Source: Panax quinquefolius
Lineage: Eukaryota; Streptophyta; Magnoliopsida; Apiales; Araliaceae
Assembly (NCBI GenBank): GCA_020205615.1
Contig: CM035164.1
Location: 119,537,363-119,601,362 of the forward strand
Direction of reading: 5' to 3'
Length of the DNA stretch: 64,000 nucleotides
Part shown: piece by piece, positions 11,386-21,425 of the stretch
Numbering within the stretch: position 1 is the first letter of the stretch
Layout: the number at the start of each line of letters is the position of its first letter
Program-made: the position numbers and the translations under genes
The notes under the pieces: model-generated
The model's database searches: none
Told to the model about the DNA's origin: nothing
The model's input: the letters and a program-made list of their open reading frames with translations, nothing else

Positions 11386-12871
11386 GGATCCAAATAAAAC
11401 TATAGTAACGTATAGCCAAAGGTAATAAAACCAATTTTTATTCGTACTATAAACGAAATAATCAACCCAGTAGTTGGCGCAATTGTTTAAATAACGTCCT
11501 GGGATGAGTCTTAAAACAGACAACTTGAGATCGAATCCTAGATGTCCAAATCCCACTTGACAAATAAAACTGTTGAAATAGGACTGAGGAATTAGTCCGA
11601 CTGCGGTTAAAAACCCCCCACATTATCACAAAAAAAAACTTTTGTATAAATTTACTTTAAAATGTGACATTTTACAAGGTTATATGCACAATGTTATTAT
11701 TAGGAACGTAATTAGGCATTATTTTACCATACAAATGTAATGAGAGTCTAAATAATATTCTCTATATTCTGAATTATAAGATGAGTTGTGTAATAAATTT
11801 ACGTCAAATTATAATTGTGAAATTTATCAATATATGAAATTTTATGAATTATAAGAAGATCTCACTTATTACACATCTCTCCAAAAAAAAAATTACTAAT
11901 ACTTATCCAAGTAACCGATAATCAAAAAATTCGTAAACATTATAATATATATCATTTTTCTTATAAGATCATTTTTAAAAGTCAATTTGAGATATTTTTA
12001 AATTTAAAACTAACATTATTCATCAATATTTTCAAAATAATAAATCTTATAATTAGTAGTACTTTTTAAGTAGTTTATAATATTCATAATTGTATTAACA
12101 TAAACTAAATACATTAATCTCAATTTTGAGTTTAAAATATTTAAAATTAACTTTTTATAAATCAATATTTATCTTATAATTTGAAAGGAAGAAAGTAGAC
12201 ATAATTCCAATCACATTGTAATTAAACAAAGCAAATTATAAATATAAAATATCACATCAACCTAATGAGCAAAACACATTCAAGCTTCCAGAAATTAATA
12301 ATTACTAGAAAGTTCAAGTCCATAGCAGATTTGATGGTCACAAATCGTGAGATTTGGTTTTCTATCTAAATCTAGAAAATGGATCGGATTGGTCCAAACG
12401 AGTCGGGCCATTAGCGATTCAGACAAAACAACCCATATTTTGGTAGGATGAAAATATAAAATTCAAAGCCCATTTTTTGACGGCCGAACCGGATTGGCCC
12501 TTGGGCCTAAACTGATTTATGACTAAAATTTGACACTTTTTAGACCTAGTCCAAACGGGTCGAACCATCGCCGGCCCGAATCAAAACGACTCAAGTTTTA
12601 ATGGACGAATCGGACTGACCCGCAAAACCGAATTTGTCCGTTCTAGTTTTATCAATTTAATTTATGTTTCAAGTATTTGTTACATATTGAATTAATGATA
12701 TTTATCATTACCACAAATGTATATGGATTGATGGTTTGAATTGGTAATAATATATCAACCTCTCATCTCCATTTCCTTGTATAAAAAACAAACAGGGAAT
12801 AGTAGAGCACCATTTTAGGCTTCAACCGCTTCCAACTCTACTAGTCTTATTACCACTTCCACTCATTACAC

Positions 12872-12889
12872 CTACACCTACACCTACAC

Positions 12890-12928
<39 letters not shown>
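12872..12928. repeat. Microsatellite (CTACAC)n then (CTA)n
   Basis: A few cacctacacc units run into about thirteen CTA/TAC triplets. It lies about 1 kb beyond the 3' end of the Dof gene. Confidence 0.95.
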
Positions 12929-13172
12929 GTAGTAGGAGACCTAGCAAGTGGCAACATAGTATATTAGGTCATGTTTGGCTACCCCACCATCTCTTTCATA
13001 CCTAACCTAAAGCCCATTCACTCATTCACACCACTTGCATTCAAAATCAAACACTAATATGAGCAAACAAACAAATTCAAAATTTCTACCCCATTATTCA
13101 ATGTTATGCAAAAACAAGAAAAAGTTGGAAACTTTCAACAATGGTTTACAATCAAACATTCTCATATTGGAA

Positions 13173-13297
13173 TGGTATCATTAACCTCATTTATTTTTAA
13201 ATAAATTGATCAATAAAATATTAACACACAGACGAAACTCTATATATATCAATATTCTATTGATTAATTAATTAAAAAATAAATTTCATGTTAACCA
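13173..13297. mobile_element. MITE-like inverted repeat, copy 2
   Basis: The arms tggtatcattaacctcattt.../...aaatttcatgttaacca are imperfect inverse copies and the centre has cagacga, as in the copy at 11250. It is more AT-rich and more diverged than copy 1. It lies about 570 bases from the stop codon of the Dof gene. Confidence 0.65.
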
Positions 13298-13862
13298 GAT
13301 AGTAGTTCTCATGCATATATGTTAATTGTTGGGCATAGAGAGAGAGAATGAAAACAAAAATAAGGGAGGAAATAAGAAGTGGAGTATTACTAAAATTTAT
13401 ATAATATTATATTAAATGCCCAAGTGATAAAAAATTCACACATCACTGTTATATTTCATCAATTTTATTGTAATAGCAATTCACATTTGTCATAAAATAA
13501 ATATTTTCCTTTGAATAATGCATGGGAAAAGCTAGTTGCATAGCCAAACTCCAAAAACAGGATCAGCCTTTTTGTTTCCATTTGATTCAGTCTGTCTCGA
13601 ACAAAAACAAACAGACGCAAAGCATGTACAAAAATCATCTGAAGGACAGACAAAATATGCAGCTTCTTAAATTCCTCCCCATTTTGAAAAATATATGGTC
13701 CATCAAAAAAGGTAATAACACACCACAAACAAAGACCTAACATAGTATATAGATTATAGACTGTATTTTTCATATTATATATATAGAGAGAGAGAGAGCC
13801 AACAAGAACTACTAACATTTTACCCAAAACAAACCCTTTCTTTTTCCATATGCATTAAATTA

Positions 13863-14579
13863 CTAGTTGACGCCATTGCCTGGAGTGGAAATAGCAAGAT
13901 CCGGCCAGCCAAAGCAATCCCCATCACCCAACCCACCTTCAACACCTCCTACTTGCCACGTGCTGCAACCAGGTGCACCACCGCCAGAAACAACCATCCC
14001 ACCACCTTCACCGCCACCGACATTTCCTCCACCTGCTTCCTCCATGGGCCAATCCCACGGGCTTAGACCAAACCCCATTCCACGAATACCCGACCCGAGA
14101 CCCAACCCAAACCCACCATAAGACCCGAACACGGGCGCTTGCTGAGTGGCCAGCAAAGAACTAAAACCCCCAGAAACTGCCTGATTCAGGTTCAGATTAC
14201 TCATTTCATGCCTCATTTCCGGTTTGGATCCGGGCACCTCTGAAACCGGGTCGGCAGGAATTGGGTCATAGGTTAGAGTTGAAGAGGAAGAAGACGAAGC
14301 GGCTGTGGTGGCGGCGGAGCGAGAGCGCTTGAGAGCGGAGGACTTACGGGTGCCACCGCCAACGGGAACGTTACGGAGGGTGCCGCCGCGGGTCCAGTAC
14401 CGGCGGCAGGACTTACAGAAGTAGCGCGGCTGAGAGAGATTGTAGTTGTTGTAGTAGCAGAACTTGGTGTTGGATGATTGGCAGCGTGGACAAGGTAGTT
14501 GTTCCAGCTCCGGCGGTTTTGTTCCCCCTTGTAGGTAAGTTTTGGCCGCCGGTCGTTTCTCGCCGGACTCCGATGACAT
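13863..14579 (-). CDS. Dof zinc-finger transcription factor, OBP1/DOF3.4-like
   Basis: A single-exon gene of 238 codons encoding a plant nuclear DNA-binding protein. The Dof domain lies at about residues 27-80, with Cys30, Cys33, Cys55 and Cys58 in the CX2CX21CX2C arrangement that binds one zinc and recognises AAAG-type sites. Key words are [20 protein letters not shown] and [20 protein letters not shown] basic stretch ([10 protein letters not shown], 79-88) is a likely nuclear signal. A Ser run, a Gly-rich region with FGLGLGSG and a conserved end [11 protein letters not shown] follow. The end and the TWQ motif are like Arabidopsis OBP1/DOF3.4 and its relatives, regulators linked to the cell cycle and auxin/salicylate-responsive promoters; that role is inferred by family. 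The ATG at 14577-14579 is the first in frame, fits the family's usual N-terminus and lies about 145 bases from a TATA box. The frame is intact, unlike everything around it. Confidence 0.93.
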   Translation of the reverse strand: MSSESGEKRPAAKTYLQGGTKPPELEQLPCPRCQSSNTKFCYYNNYNLSQPRYFCKSCRRYWTRGGTLRNVPVGGGTRKSSALKRSRSAATTAASSSSSSTLTYDPIPADPVSEVPGSKPEMRHEMSNLNLNQAVSGGFSSLLATQQAPVFGSYGGFGLGLGSGIRGMGFGLSPWDWPMEEAGGGNVGGGEGGGMVVSGGGAPGCSTWQVGGVEGGLGDGDCFGWPDLAISTPGNGVN

Positions 14580-15002
14580 TTTGGGTGTCTGTATTGGTTT
14601 GGTTTTCAGATGAATGAAAAATGAGTTTGGTTTGCTTTAGGATAGGGACAAAGATATTGGGTCAGTGAGATAATGGTTTGCAGTGAGTGATAGAATAGGG
14701 GATGTTTTGGAAGTAGAGAGGGGTTTTTATAGAGAGAGAGTGACAGAGTAGAGTAGTTTTAGAGAGAGAAACTATGGATAGCTTCTTATCTGCGGAAGAA
14801 ATTCAGCTGCGACGCAGTTCAAGACTAGGGGCTGCAGATAGACAAAACTAATACAATTAGATAATCTTGTCAAAATTTTATAGAGAATTTATATTTTAAC
14901 GAGTAAATTTAATAAATTTTTTTATGAATAGTAGTTGGAGTTCAACTTCTGTGAGTGAACTATCAAATTTATTTGTAGAAATATCAAATTTTATTTATAT
15001 TT
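14580..15002 (-). promoter_or_regulatory. 5' untranslated and proximal promoter region of the Dof gene
   Basis: The stretch contains the TATA box at 14724, CT-repeat runs on the minus strand on both sides of it and, further out, AT-rich DNA. The AAAG words on either strand could be Dof sites, but such short words are expected by chance here. The MITE at 15003 bounds it. Confidence 0.5.
14724..14731 (-). promoter_or_regulatory. TATA box of the Dof gene
   Basis: On the minus strand the sequence reads tataaaaa within a CT-rich context (ctctctctataaaaacccct). It is 145 bases from the ATG, which predicts a 5' untranslated region of about 110-120 bases. No other good TATA box is nearer. Confidence 0.65.
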
Positions 15003-15197
15003 AGAATAATATTAGAGACACAAATTATTCTACAAAAATTTTACAAATTGATGATGTGGCATACTCCACCTCAACATATTGTGTGGGGCCCAAAACTTTA
15101 TTGAAACAATTTGTTGATCAATATGCTAAGGTGGAATATGCTACATCAACAGTTTGTAAAATATTTATAAAATAGTTTGTGTCAGTAGCATTACTCT
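15003..15197. mobile_element. MITE-like inverted repeat in the Dof upstream region
   Basis: The left arm gacacaaattattctacaaa... through gatgtggcatactccacctc is matched inversely by the right arm ...ggtggaatatgctacatcaa through agtttgtgtc. The core arms at 15017-15078 and about 15122-15183 have roughly ten mismatches in 62. Weaker inverse similarity extends outward to agtaatgcta-type ends. The centre is tgtggggcccaaaactttattg. No coding capacity. It starts about 420 bases upstream of the Dof ATG. Confidence 0.8.
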
Positions 15198-15467
15198 TAT
15201 ATTTATGTTTTTCTTTTGTCGCTGATATTGTCTGAAAAAAAAATACGCATTTTTATACATACCTTAAAAATAGATTTAGTTTAATTTTATTGGTCAAATT
15301 AATTAATTTTAAAATTAAAAATTAAGCATATTTATTTATATTTTTAAACTTATGAAAATTAGAGTTGATAATAAATTTGACATATTTTTTTTAGTTATAG
15401 TTTCTCCACATATATTTTCAAAAAAATAGTATAAATTTTGATTATAAAAATAGTTATTTTGACCAAT
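15198..15467. other. AT-rich spacer
   Basis: I see no gene or clear repeat between the MITE and the R1 LTR. It ends in gaccaattt, the left flank of the next element. Confidence 0.6.
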
Positions 15468-18369
15468 TTTAAGACCCCAAATTATTAATAAATGAAATTT
15501 ATTTTTTTTTCTTTTTCTCTATTTATTATTTTGAAATAGTAAGGGTTGATTTGATTAATGATGGATAGTTATGTTTTATGGTAAAAATCTCAAATTAAAT
15601 ATTTGAATATTATTTTGAAAAGTAAGTGGTTATAAAATAGTTATAAAATATTTTCAAGTGGTTATAAAATATTATTGTGGGAGAATATTGTTTGGTCGTG
15701 GAATATTAAATCTTTGTAGAGGAATATTAAATGCGACGGCCTTGATCTTTTTGTGGGCCCCATAGCGGAAAGCGATTGGATGAAGAAAGCGACAAATATA
15801 AGTTGTTTATAAATAGCAGGCGTAGTTATTCACAGATTATCTTGTTGGAATACCCAATTGGTTAAAACACACTAATCTGGCGTTGTTGAGCGATAGCTTA
15901 GCACGGTATTGCACCAATTATTGATTCTTACGTGAAAGGCACTACTCGATAATTATTATAGTAATTCTTATTCGATTATTTTATTTTATTGATTCAATAA
16001 TTCTTTGCATTGATATTTTATATTCTTTGTTGTTTGATAAATTGTCATTACGGTATTTTCCATTATCAGACAATAATTCATATTATCTGAATAATATTAT
16101 TGGATAACATTATTGGCGATGTCTAGAAAGTTACATACAGGAGAGGTTTGGTCACTAATTGCGGCGATGATGAGAGAGATCCTTATTGAAAGCCCCTCTT
16201 TCACAGGAGCGGCTGGTTGCGATCTTTGTGATTACGTAATATTATTTGTGAATAATTAATTATTGATTTATATGATGAGAAAATATTGATTTTATGTGGA
16301 TATAGATGGAAAAAATTTTAAAATGACAATTGTTGAAAATTAATATTTTATCTTTTTACGATAAAATAATTCATTTTAAATATATTATTTTAATAATATA
16401 ATAATGGTGATATTTTATAATGAATGAATGGGATATATGAGTATATGAGGAAAAAGAGTATTTTTGTGGCATTAAATATTTAACACATATTTTGTGTGTT
16501 GGTGGACCTGATTATTGGTAGAAATTTGATTATAGCTTTGTAAAATCGCTTGGTTTGTGGATTTGGTCAATTTACATTTGGAATTTGGAAAAACTTTCTT
16601 CTGCAAAGTTGTAGAAATTGAATTTCCTATAAAAAGTCATGAGATTGAATTTTTCTGATAAAAGGGCTATTTATTATGAATTATTGAAGTTAGAAGCTCA
16701 AAATAATTGATTTTTGGAAGTTTAAAATATTTTTAAATAAGAAAAACGTTTTTTTAAATGTTTGTGGGCATCTTTAACATGTGTTGATGGCTGAGATCAG
16801 ATTGTCAAAGATGGGCGTAGAAAATTTATTAATATATATTAATATTATATTAAATTTTCTACTTTTTGGTGTTCTAAGCATTTTCTATAAATAGGGTCTT
16901 GGGTTAGAATTGAAAATCACACGAAGCTGAAGTTTTCTCTCTATATTATCGAAGCGTATTCTTGTGAGTATTTTGAGTATACTTTGAGTATTGCTATCTG
17001 GTGCAAGTTCAAGTCATGCTTTATATCAGGTGTTTATTTAGAAATCTTGTCTTTCGAGGTAAGGGATGTTATTTTATTGAAAATGATATTATTTCTTCAA
17101 TATCATTATTAGAAATATTGGTTGGAAATTTTTATCAAATTTGGAACTTTTTCATGTCGGGGTTACTATTCATGAGTTCTTATTCACGAGTTCTTATTCA
17201 TGAGTTCTTATTCACGATTCTTATTCACGAGTCTATTTATTCACGAAGCGTGATGATGTTTTTTTGTGAAATTTCTATCTTTTGGTGTCGGAGATTCTAT
17301 TCACGTATCGGCACTTATTCACGTATCTGACCTTTATTCACGAATCGACCTTTATTCATAGAAAAATAAAATTTTTCTTTTTGTCAAAAAATATCTATTA
17401 TGGATACTAGCTTTGATTGTATCCATGTTTTGATCATTCTTGAATTTTACTCCACTCGATTACTTATGAAGTATTTTTGAACTTGGATTGTTTAAAATAT
17501 GAATCCTTAATAATTGTTCTTTTGTTTTGTTTTGGATTCGTTTCCTTTAAAATATTTTTCATCATCCTCGGTCCTAAATGATGATATTCTTGAATATCTT
17601 TGGCACATAGTGCAAAGATGAATGATTTCTTGATGATATATCTTTGGCGTAGTGCAAAGATGAGCATGTGTTGAGATGAACATGACCCAGTGATTAATAT
17701 CTTTGGCCGTAGTGCAAAAAGATGAGCAGTGTTTAGATGAACATGACCCGGTGATGAATATCTTTGCTCATGTAGTGCAAAGATGAATATTTGATTCGGA
17801 TATATATTGATTGATGTTACTGAGGGATAAAATATCGACGATGAACTTTTAAATTCATATATAGAAGATAGTAGTTTGCATTTCTCTACTTAACTCTTCT
17901 AATGAATTATTATTTCATTGCGAAGATTGATTTAAAAGCTGGTTGTCTATTGTATTCTATTAGATTTTTTCCTGTTGGAGACTAACGATAATTTGTTGTA
18001 TATTATCTTAGTCGTAATATTCTTCTTGGGCTAGTTGAGCTCACCCTTTTCCTTTTTGTTCCATTTTTCTTCTCGGGAGGCGAGAATGTAGCGAGTCTTA
18101 GTCGGGGTATGGAATGAAGGTTCTAGAGAGAGTTGTTTAGTAGTCCTCACCATTTTTGTAAAATAATGTATAAATAATTGTGATGAGGATTTATTTGGGT
18201 ATGTATATTGTCTAGAAGACAATAATTGTATTTAAACTCACGGTATATATATGTTTGTCGTATTTTGCTCGACAAATGTATTAATAAAGTTGTAGTTATT
18301 TACGTACCATGTATTTGGCGACTCGAGAATGGGTTGGATGGAATGGACCTATTTTGGGGGGGCGTCGCG
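15468..18369 (+). repeat. 5' LTR of deleted R1 element
   Basis: It begins tttaagacccc (first bases changed from TGTAAGACCCC) and ends ggcgtcgcg. TATA box tataaata at 16886-16893; the likely leader splice donor gag/gtaaggg is near 17056. The motif repeats (attcacgag type, 17160-17350) and hairpin units (17590-17790) are as in the other R1 LTRs. It shares the start aaattattaataaatgaaat with the LTR at 21426 but not with the other R1 LTRs, which supports the pairing and marks a subfamily. Confidence 0.9.
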
Positions 18370-18371
18370 GT

Positions 18372-18382
18372 TGGTATCGAGC
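18372..18382 (+). promoter_or_regulatory. Primer binding site, tRNA-iMet type
   Basis: tggtatcgagc follows the LTR end after 2 bases. The usual plant tRNA-iMet primer site is TGGTATCAGAGC, so one base is missing. It is the start point for minus-strand synthesis. The same site is at 35955 and, inverted, at 57221-57231. Confidence 0.75.
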
Positions 18383-18538
18383 TTAGGGATATGATCTCTG
18401 GCGGAGATCGGGGAATAGAACTAGGAGGGGGAGGCGAGTAAATCCTTCGCTAGTGTGTCTACCTAAGCTTATTTGTTAGTTGGTTAGTATATAGGGATAT
18501 TATGTGATATATTGATTTTCTTAATTAACCCTTGTTTT

Positions 18539-19470
18539 ATGGCGGTATTTGAGAATGTCATTGAGAATATTAATGATGGAGTAAATGAGATCGTGGAGAT
18601 GCTGTACTTACCAGCGAGGGAGAGCGTGCAACAGTGGCAATGTACCTCTGTGAACAACACCTTTGGCGAGATGATGAGCGAGGGATGTTTAGAAGCTTTT
18701 TGCGAGTTCATGCAAAATCAGACGAGGAGACTTCGTGTTCAAAATCTGGGAGAAATGATAGCAATTTCCGGGTGGTCACGACCCAAGCGAGTCAAAAAAG
18801 TTGGGACCACGAAGTGCAGGAAAGCGGATCCGATTAAAGGCGGAGGCGTGGGTCAAACAAATTACCAAGATATTCGATGTCTTGGGATGCGGAGAGAAAC
18901 GAAAGTTCCATTCGCTACTTTTATATGTTAATGTGGCGAGGCGGATTCTTGGTGGGAATCGTGAAGCGTACCCATCCATTTGCTTTTCGGCATATCGTGG
19001 GAGCGTTTGAAGCAGTTCAATGACAAGTACTTCCACGAAAGTATTCGTCATATGAAGGAAGTGGAGTTTATTAGGCTGGAGCGAGAATAACATGGCGGTG
19101 TCCCGATCGAGGCGAAGTTCGCGGAGTTATCGAGTTTGCACCTCATTTGGTGGAGAATGAGAGAGCATATATGTAGCGGATGTTTACGAGAGGTTTGAAA
19201 CCCGGCATACGTCGGTATCTCATTTCTCATAAATTTTCTCTCTATTGAGATGTTGTCAGCGGGGCTCGGTTGTTAGGCGAGATAACGAGAAATACGTTCA
19301 ATGAGGGACCATAACGAGGATTATCTAGAAGATAGCGATCATCGAATAACGATAACCGGCGGAGAAAGAAGAATACGGACAAAGCGGTAACCACTCTGGT
19401 GGTAATCGTGGCCATGAAAATAGAAGAAGCGAGTCGGGAGGAGATTTTAAAAAGGAGATTTTAACAGCGA
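18539..19470 (+). pseudogene. Gag of deleted R1 element
   Basis: The ATG at 18539 starts MAVFENVIENINDGVNEIV, the shared R1 gag start (also at 36123, and on the minus strand at 57060). Downstream pieces in shifting frames include EMIAISGWSRPKR, KQITKIFDVLGCGE, KVPFATF, MKEVEFI and APHLVENER, typical of the retrotransposon gag (capsid) domain. Gag would form the particle around the RNA. The first frame ends at 18931 and further frameshifts follow. Confidence 0.85.
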
Positions 19471-19474
19471 CCAT

Positions 19475-19954
19475 GTGAAGGCGTCGGCGCTTGATGTGGC
19501 TGGTTCTAAGGGAGGAGAAAGACCACCGGTCGTATATTACAAATCGGGAAGAGGACATATCGGCCCCAAGCGCCCACAGCAGTTTAAGGTATGCTATAAT
19601 TGTGGAAAAGAAGGACATATCGCTCGAGATTATGCGGTATCGAAACCCGATCAAGCGGGAATGGTGACTCGAAAGGATGTCCCGGAAAAGTCAAAGTCAG
19701 CGGTTCTGGAAGGCGTTTGTCGTGGCCGGAGGTCAAAATCACGAGGAAACGACGAAGTTAGCAGGTTAGTTAATTATAAATTCTTGCGAAGTTTAGTTTA
19801 TACCTTACTGAATCTGGGTTCTACCCATTCTTTTATCTCTCTTGCTTGCGCTCAGCGTTTGAACTTGACTACGGAGAAATTAGACTTTGACCTATTTATG
19901 GAGACTCAGTTGGGAAAACTTTCATTACATCAGTTGTTTAGAAATCTTGCTTGA
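19475..19954 (+). pseudogene. Zinc knuckle and protease part of deleted R1 element
   Basis: One open stretch covers the end of gag and the start of the protease. The first knuckle is damaged (YYKSGRGHIG); the second reads CYNCGKEGHIARDY at 19591-19632 with Tyr where the last Cys should be. The protease site reads TLLNLGSTHSFIS, with Asn replacing the catalytic Asp of LLDTG, so this protease would be inactive. RLNLTTEKLDFDL follows. The frame is lost after RNLA at 19952. Confidence 0.85.
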
Positions 19955-20407
19955 TTCGGGTTGGCACTTTATCACATTACTGTTAACCTTATTTCTATAG
20001 AGATATTTGCTTTTGATGTGATTTTAAGGTTAACTACTCATCAAATGCAAAATTGATTACTTTTCGTAAGGTTGTTAGTTTTCATATTCTAAGCAACTTT
20101 GTTATTGAATTCAAGCAATCAAACCATTGTAGTCAAACATTTTCATATCAAGCCATGAAGTCATTCGTTTATTACGGATGTCGAGTTTTCTTAGTCCATG
20201 TTATGGATTTGAATAAAGACACGTCGATTTGAATAATATTCTGTTGTTATTAATTTTTCTGGCGTATTTCTGAAGAATTTCTTGGCTTACTCCCAAAGCA
20301 CGATATTAAATTTTGTATCGACTTTGAACCCGGTACAAAACTCATTTCTAAAATCTCATATCGAATGGCTCTATTGAACTTGAGAGTTAAAAATTCAACT
20401 ATAAATT
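19955..20407 (+). pseudogene. Protease end and linker remnant of deleted R1 element
   Basis: Broken pieces match 37560-38010 of the complete element: a damaged FDVILGIDWLTTHH (19998-20046), [18 protein letters not shown] residues (20186-20225), and SKISYRMALLN near 20348. The homology stops about 30 bases past that point, where the cassette begins, so the RT start is missing. Confidence 0.75.
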
Positions 20408-20551
20408 TGGTACACGAGCCTTTATCTGGTGACTTCCTTTGTGGAATGCTGCGAAGCGGACTCTCCGTAGGGGACACCATATTCGATGCGATAATAAAGC
20501 GATAGGTGTCATTGTAGCGTCTTATCAAGGTTGGGATATGAGTCGCAGTTG
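20408..20551 (+). repeat. Recurring ~143-bp cassette, copy 2
   Basis: It starts ggtacacgagcctttatctg and ends near agtcgcagttgagaac. It shares almost all of its length with 60451-60593. Both copies rejoin normal pol sequence at the same place, just before the aaagtcggtgatgaagtacgtagc-type sequence that follows the RT core at 38630. It stands in place of the RT catalytic domain. Confidence 0.7.
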
Positions 20552-20770
20552 AGAACAAACTAAGTCGGTAATCGAAATCGTAGCTTTACTGAAGGCTTAG
20601 TTGGTTATTATCGGAGATTCGTTGAAGGATATTCTCGAATCGCTATTCCATTAGCGGTGACTCGTAGAGATACAAAATTTGAATGGAGCGAGGAATGTGG
20701 GAAGAGCTTGAAGAACTCGAGAGGAGACTCATTTGTTACGTGTTACGACCATGCCATCTGGAAGCGAGCG
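20552..20770 (+). pseudogene. RT connection region of deleted R1 element
   Basis: The pieces [18 protein letters not shown] and RRDTKFEWSEE match the part after the RT core. At ccatctgg (20753-20760) the sequence jumps directly to agcgagcgtggtaggcg, which in intact copies lies after RNase H. About 370 bases, the RNase H domain, are absent. Confidence 0.75.
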
Positions 20771-21412
20771 TGGTAGGCGGCGTGTTGAGTAGAAGATCGT
20801 ATCTGAAATCTGAGTGCGATATTGTCAAAGACTAATTTCATTATAATTTACAAATAATAGAGATGGAGATGAAAACTCTAGGTACCCGCGCGTGATGATA
20901 TCTGAGTATAATCGACTTTAATCGATAAAGTTAAAGTTATTGAAGCTACACTGCGGGTGATGAATTTGAAGAAGGAGGTGCGAAGTTGTTATTTCAAAAG
21001 CGAGAATCGGTGAGGGTGAGAAAGCTCGAACCTTGATTTATTAATCCATTTGAAATTCTCGATCGAATAGGAAGCGTGGCCTATAGACTCGTTTTACTGC
21101 GCCAAGTATAATGGCGTGTTCATAGCGTTTTTCACGTATCGATGTTACGTAAATATGTGGACGACCGAACCACGTCATTGAGTTAGAAGCCGGACGAGAT
21201 AGTAGAAGACTTAACGTCGAGGAGGTACTGTCAAGATCTTGGATAGGAAAAAGAACATGTCTATATCTGAGGGTTATACCACAAGTTAAAGTTTTGTGGA
21301 GAAACCATCTTTATTGAGGAAATGACACGGGAGTTGGAAAGCGGAAATGAAAGCGAGGTATTCTCATCTTTTGAAACACCAGTCGTCGTCGATTTCGAGG
21401 GACGAAATTTCA
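20771..21412 (+). pseudogene. Integrase-flanking and C-terminal tail remnant
   Basis: The first part matches the stretch between RNase H and integrase (residues like MNLKKEV and ISKARI). It then jumps at about 21020 past the whole integrase core to EPxFINPFEILDRIGSVAYRL, the C-terminal part, ending in EMTRELES and SSFETPVV-like residues. The D, D, E catalytic positions are all absent. Confidence 0.75.
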
Positions 21413-21424
21413 TAAGGAGGGAGG
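21413..21424 (+). promoter_or_regulatory. Polypurine tract of deleted R1 element
   Basis: aaggagggagg directly precedes the LTR start at 21426, so the sites needed for reverse transcription in trans are kept at this end. Confidence 0.8.
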
Positions 21425-21425
21425 T

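Larger units (their letters stand above)
10337..13862. other. Intergenic spacer downstream of the Dof gene
   Basis: AT-rich unique-looking DNA. It holds a possible small reading frame (10828-11088), two related MITE-like inverted repeats (11250-11385 and 13173-13297), a direct duplication of an aaaaactcgaaa-containing segment (10540-10670), a stretch rich in gggtcg/ggcccg-type words (12370-12640) and a CTA microsatellite (12889-12928). The last 400 bases probably include the 3' untranslated region of the Dof gene. Nothing else is recognised. Confidence 0.6.

Noticed and set aside
13465..13827. 120-codon open frame on the minus strand just beyond the Dof gene
   Set aside because: Hydrophobic, low-complexity translation without a recognised domain, lying in the probable 3' untranslated region and trailing AT-rich DNA.
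13867..14164. Pro-rich frames on the plus strand opposite the Dof gene
   Set aside because: Antisense shadows of the Gly-rich coding region.
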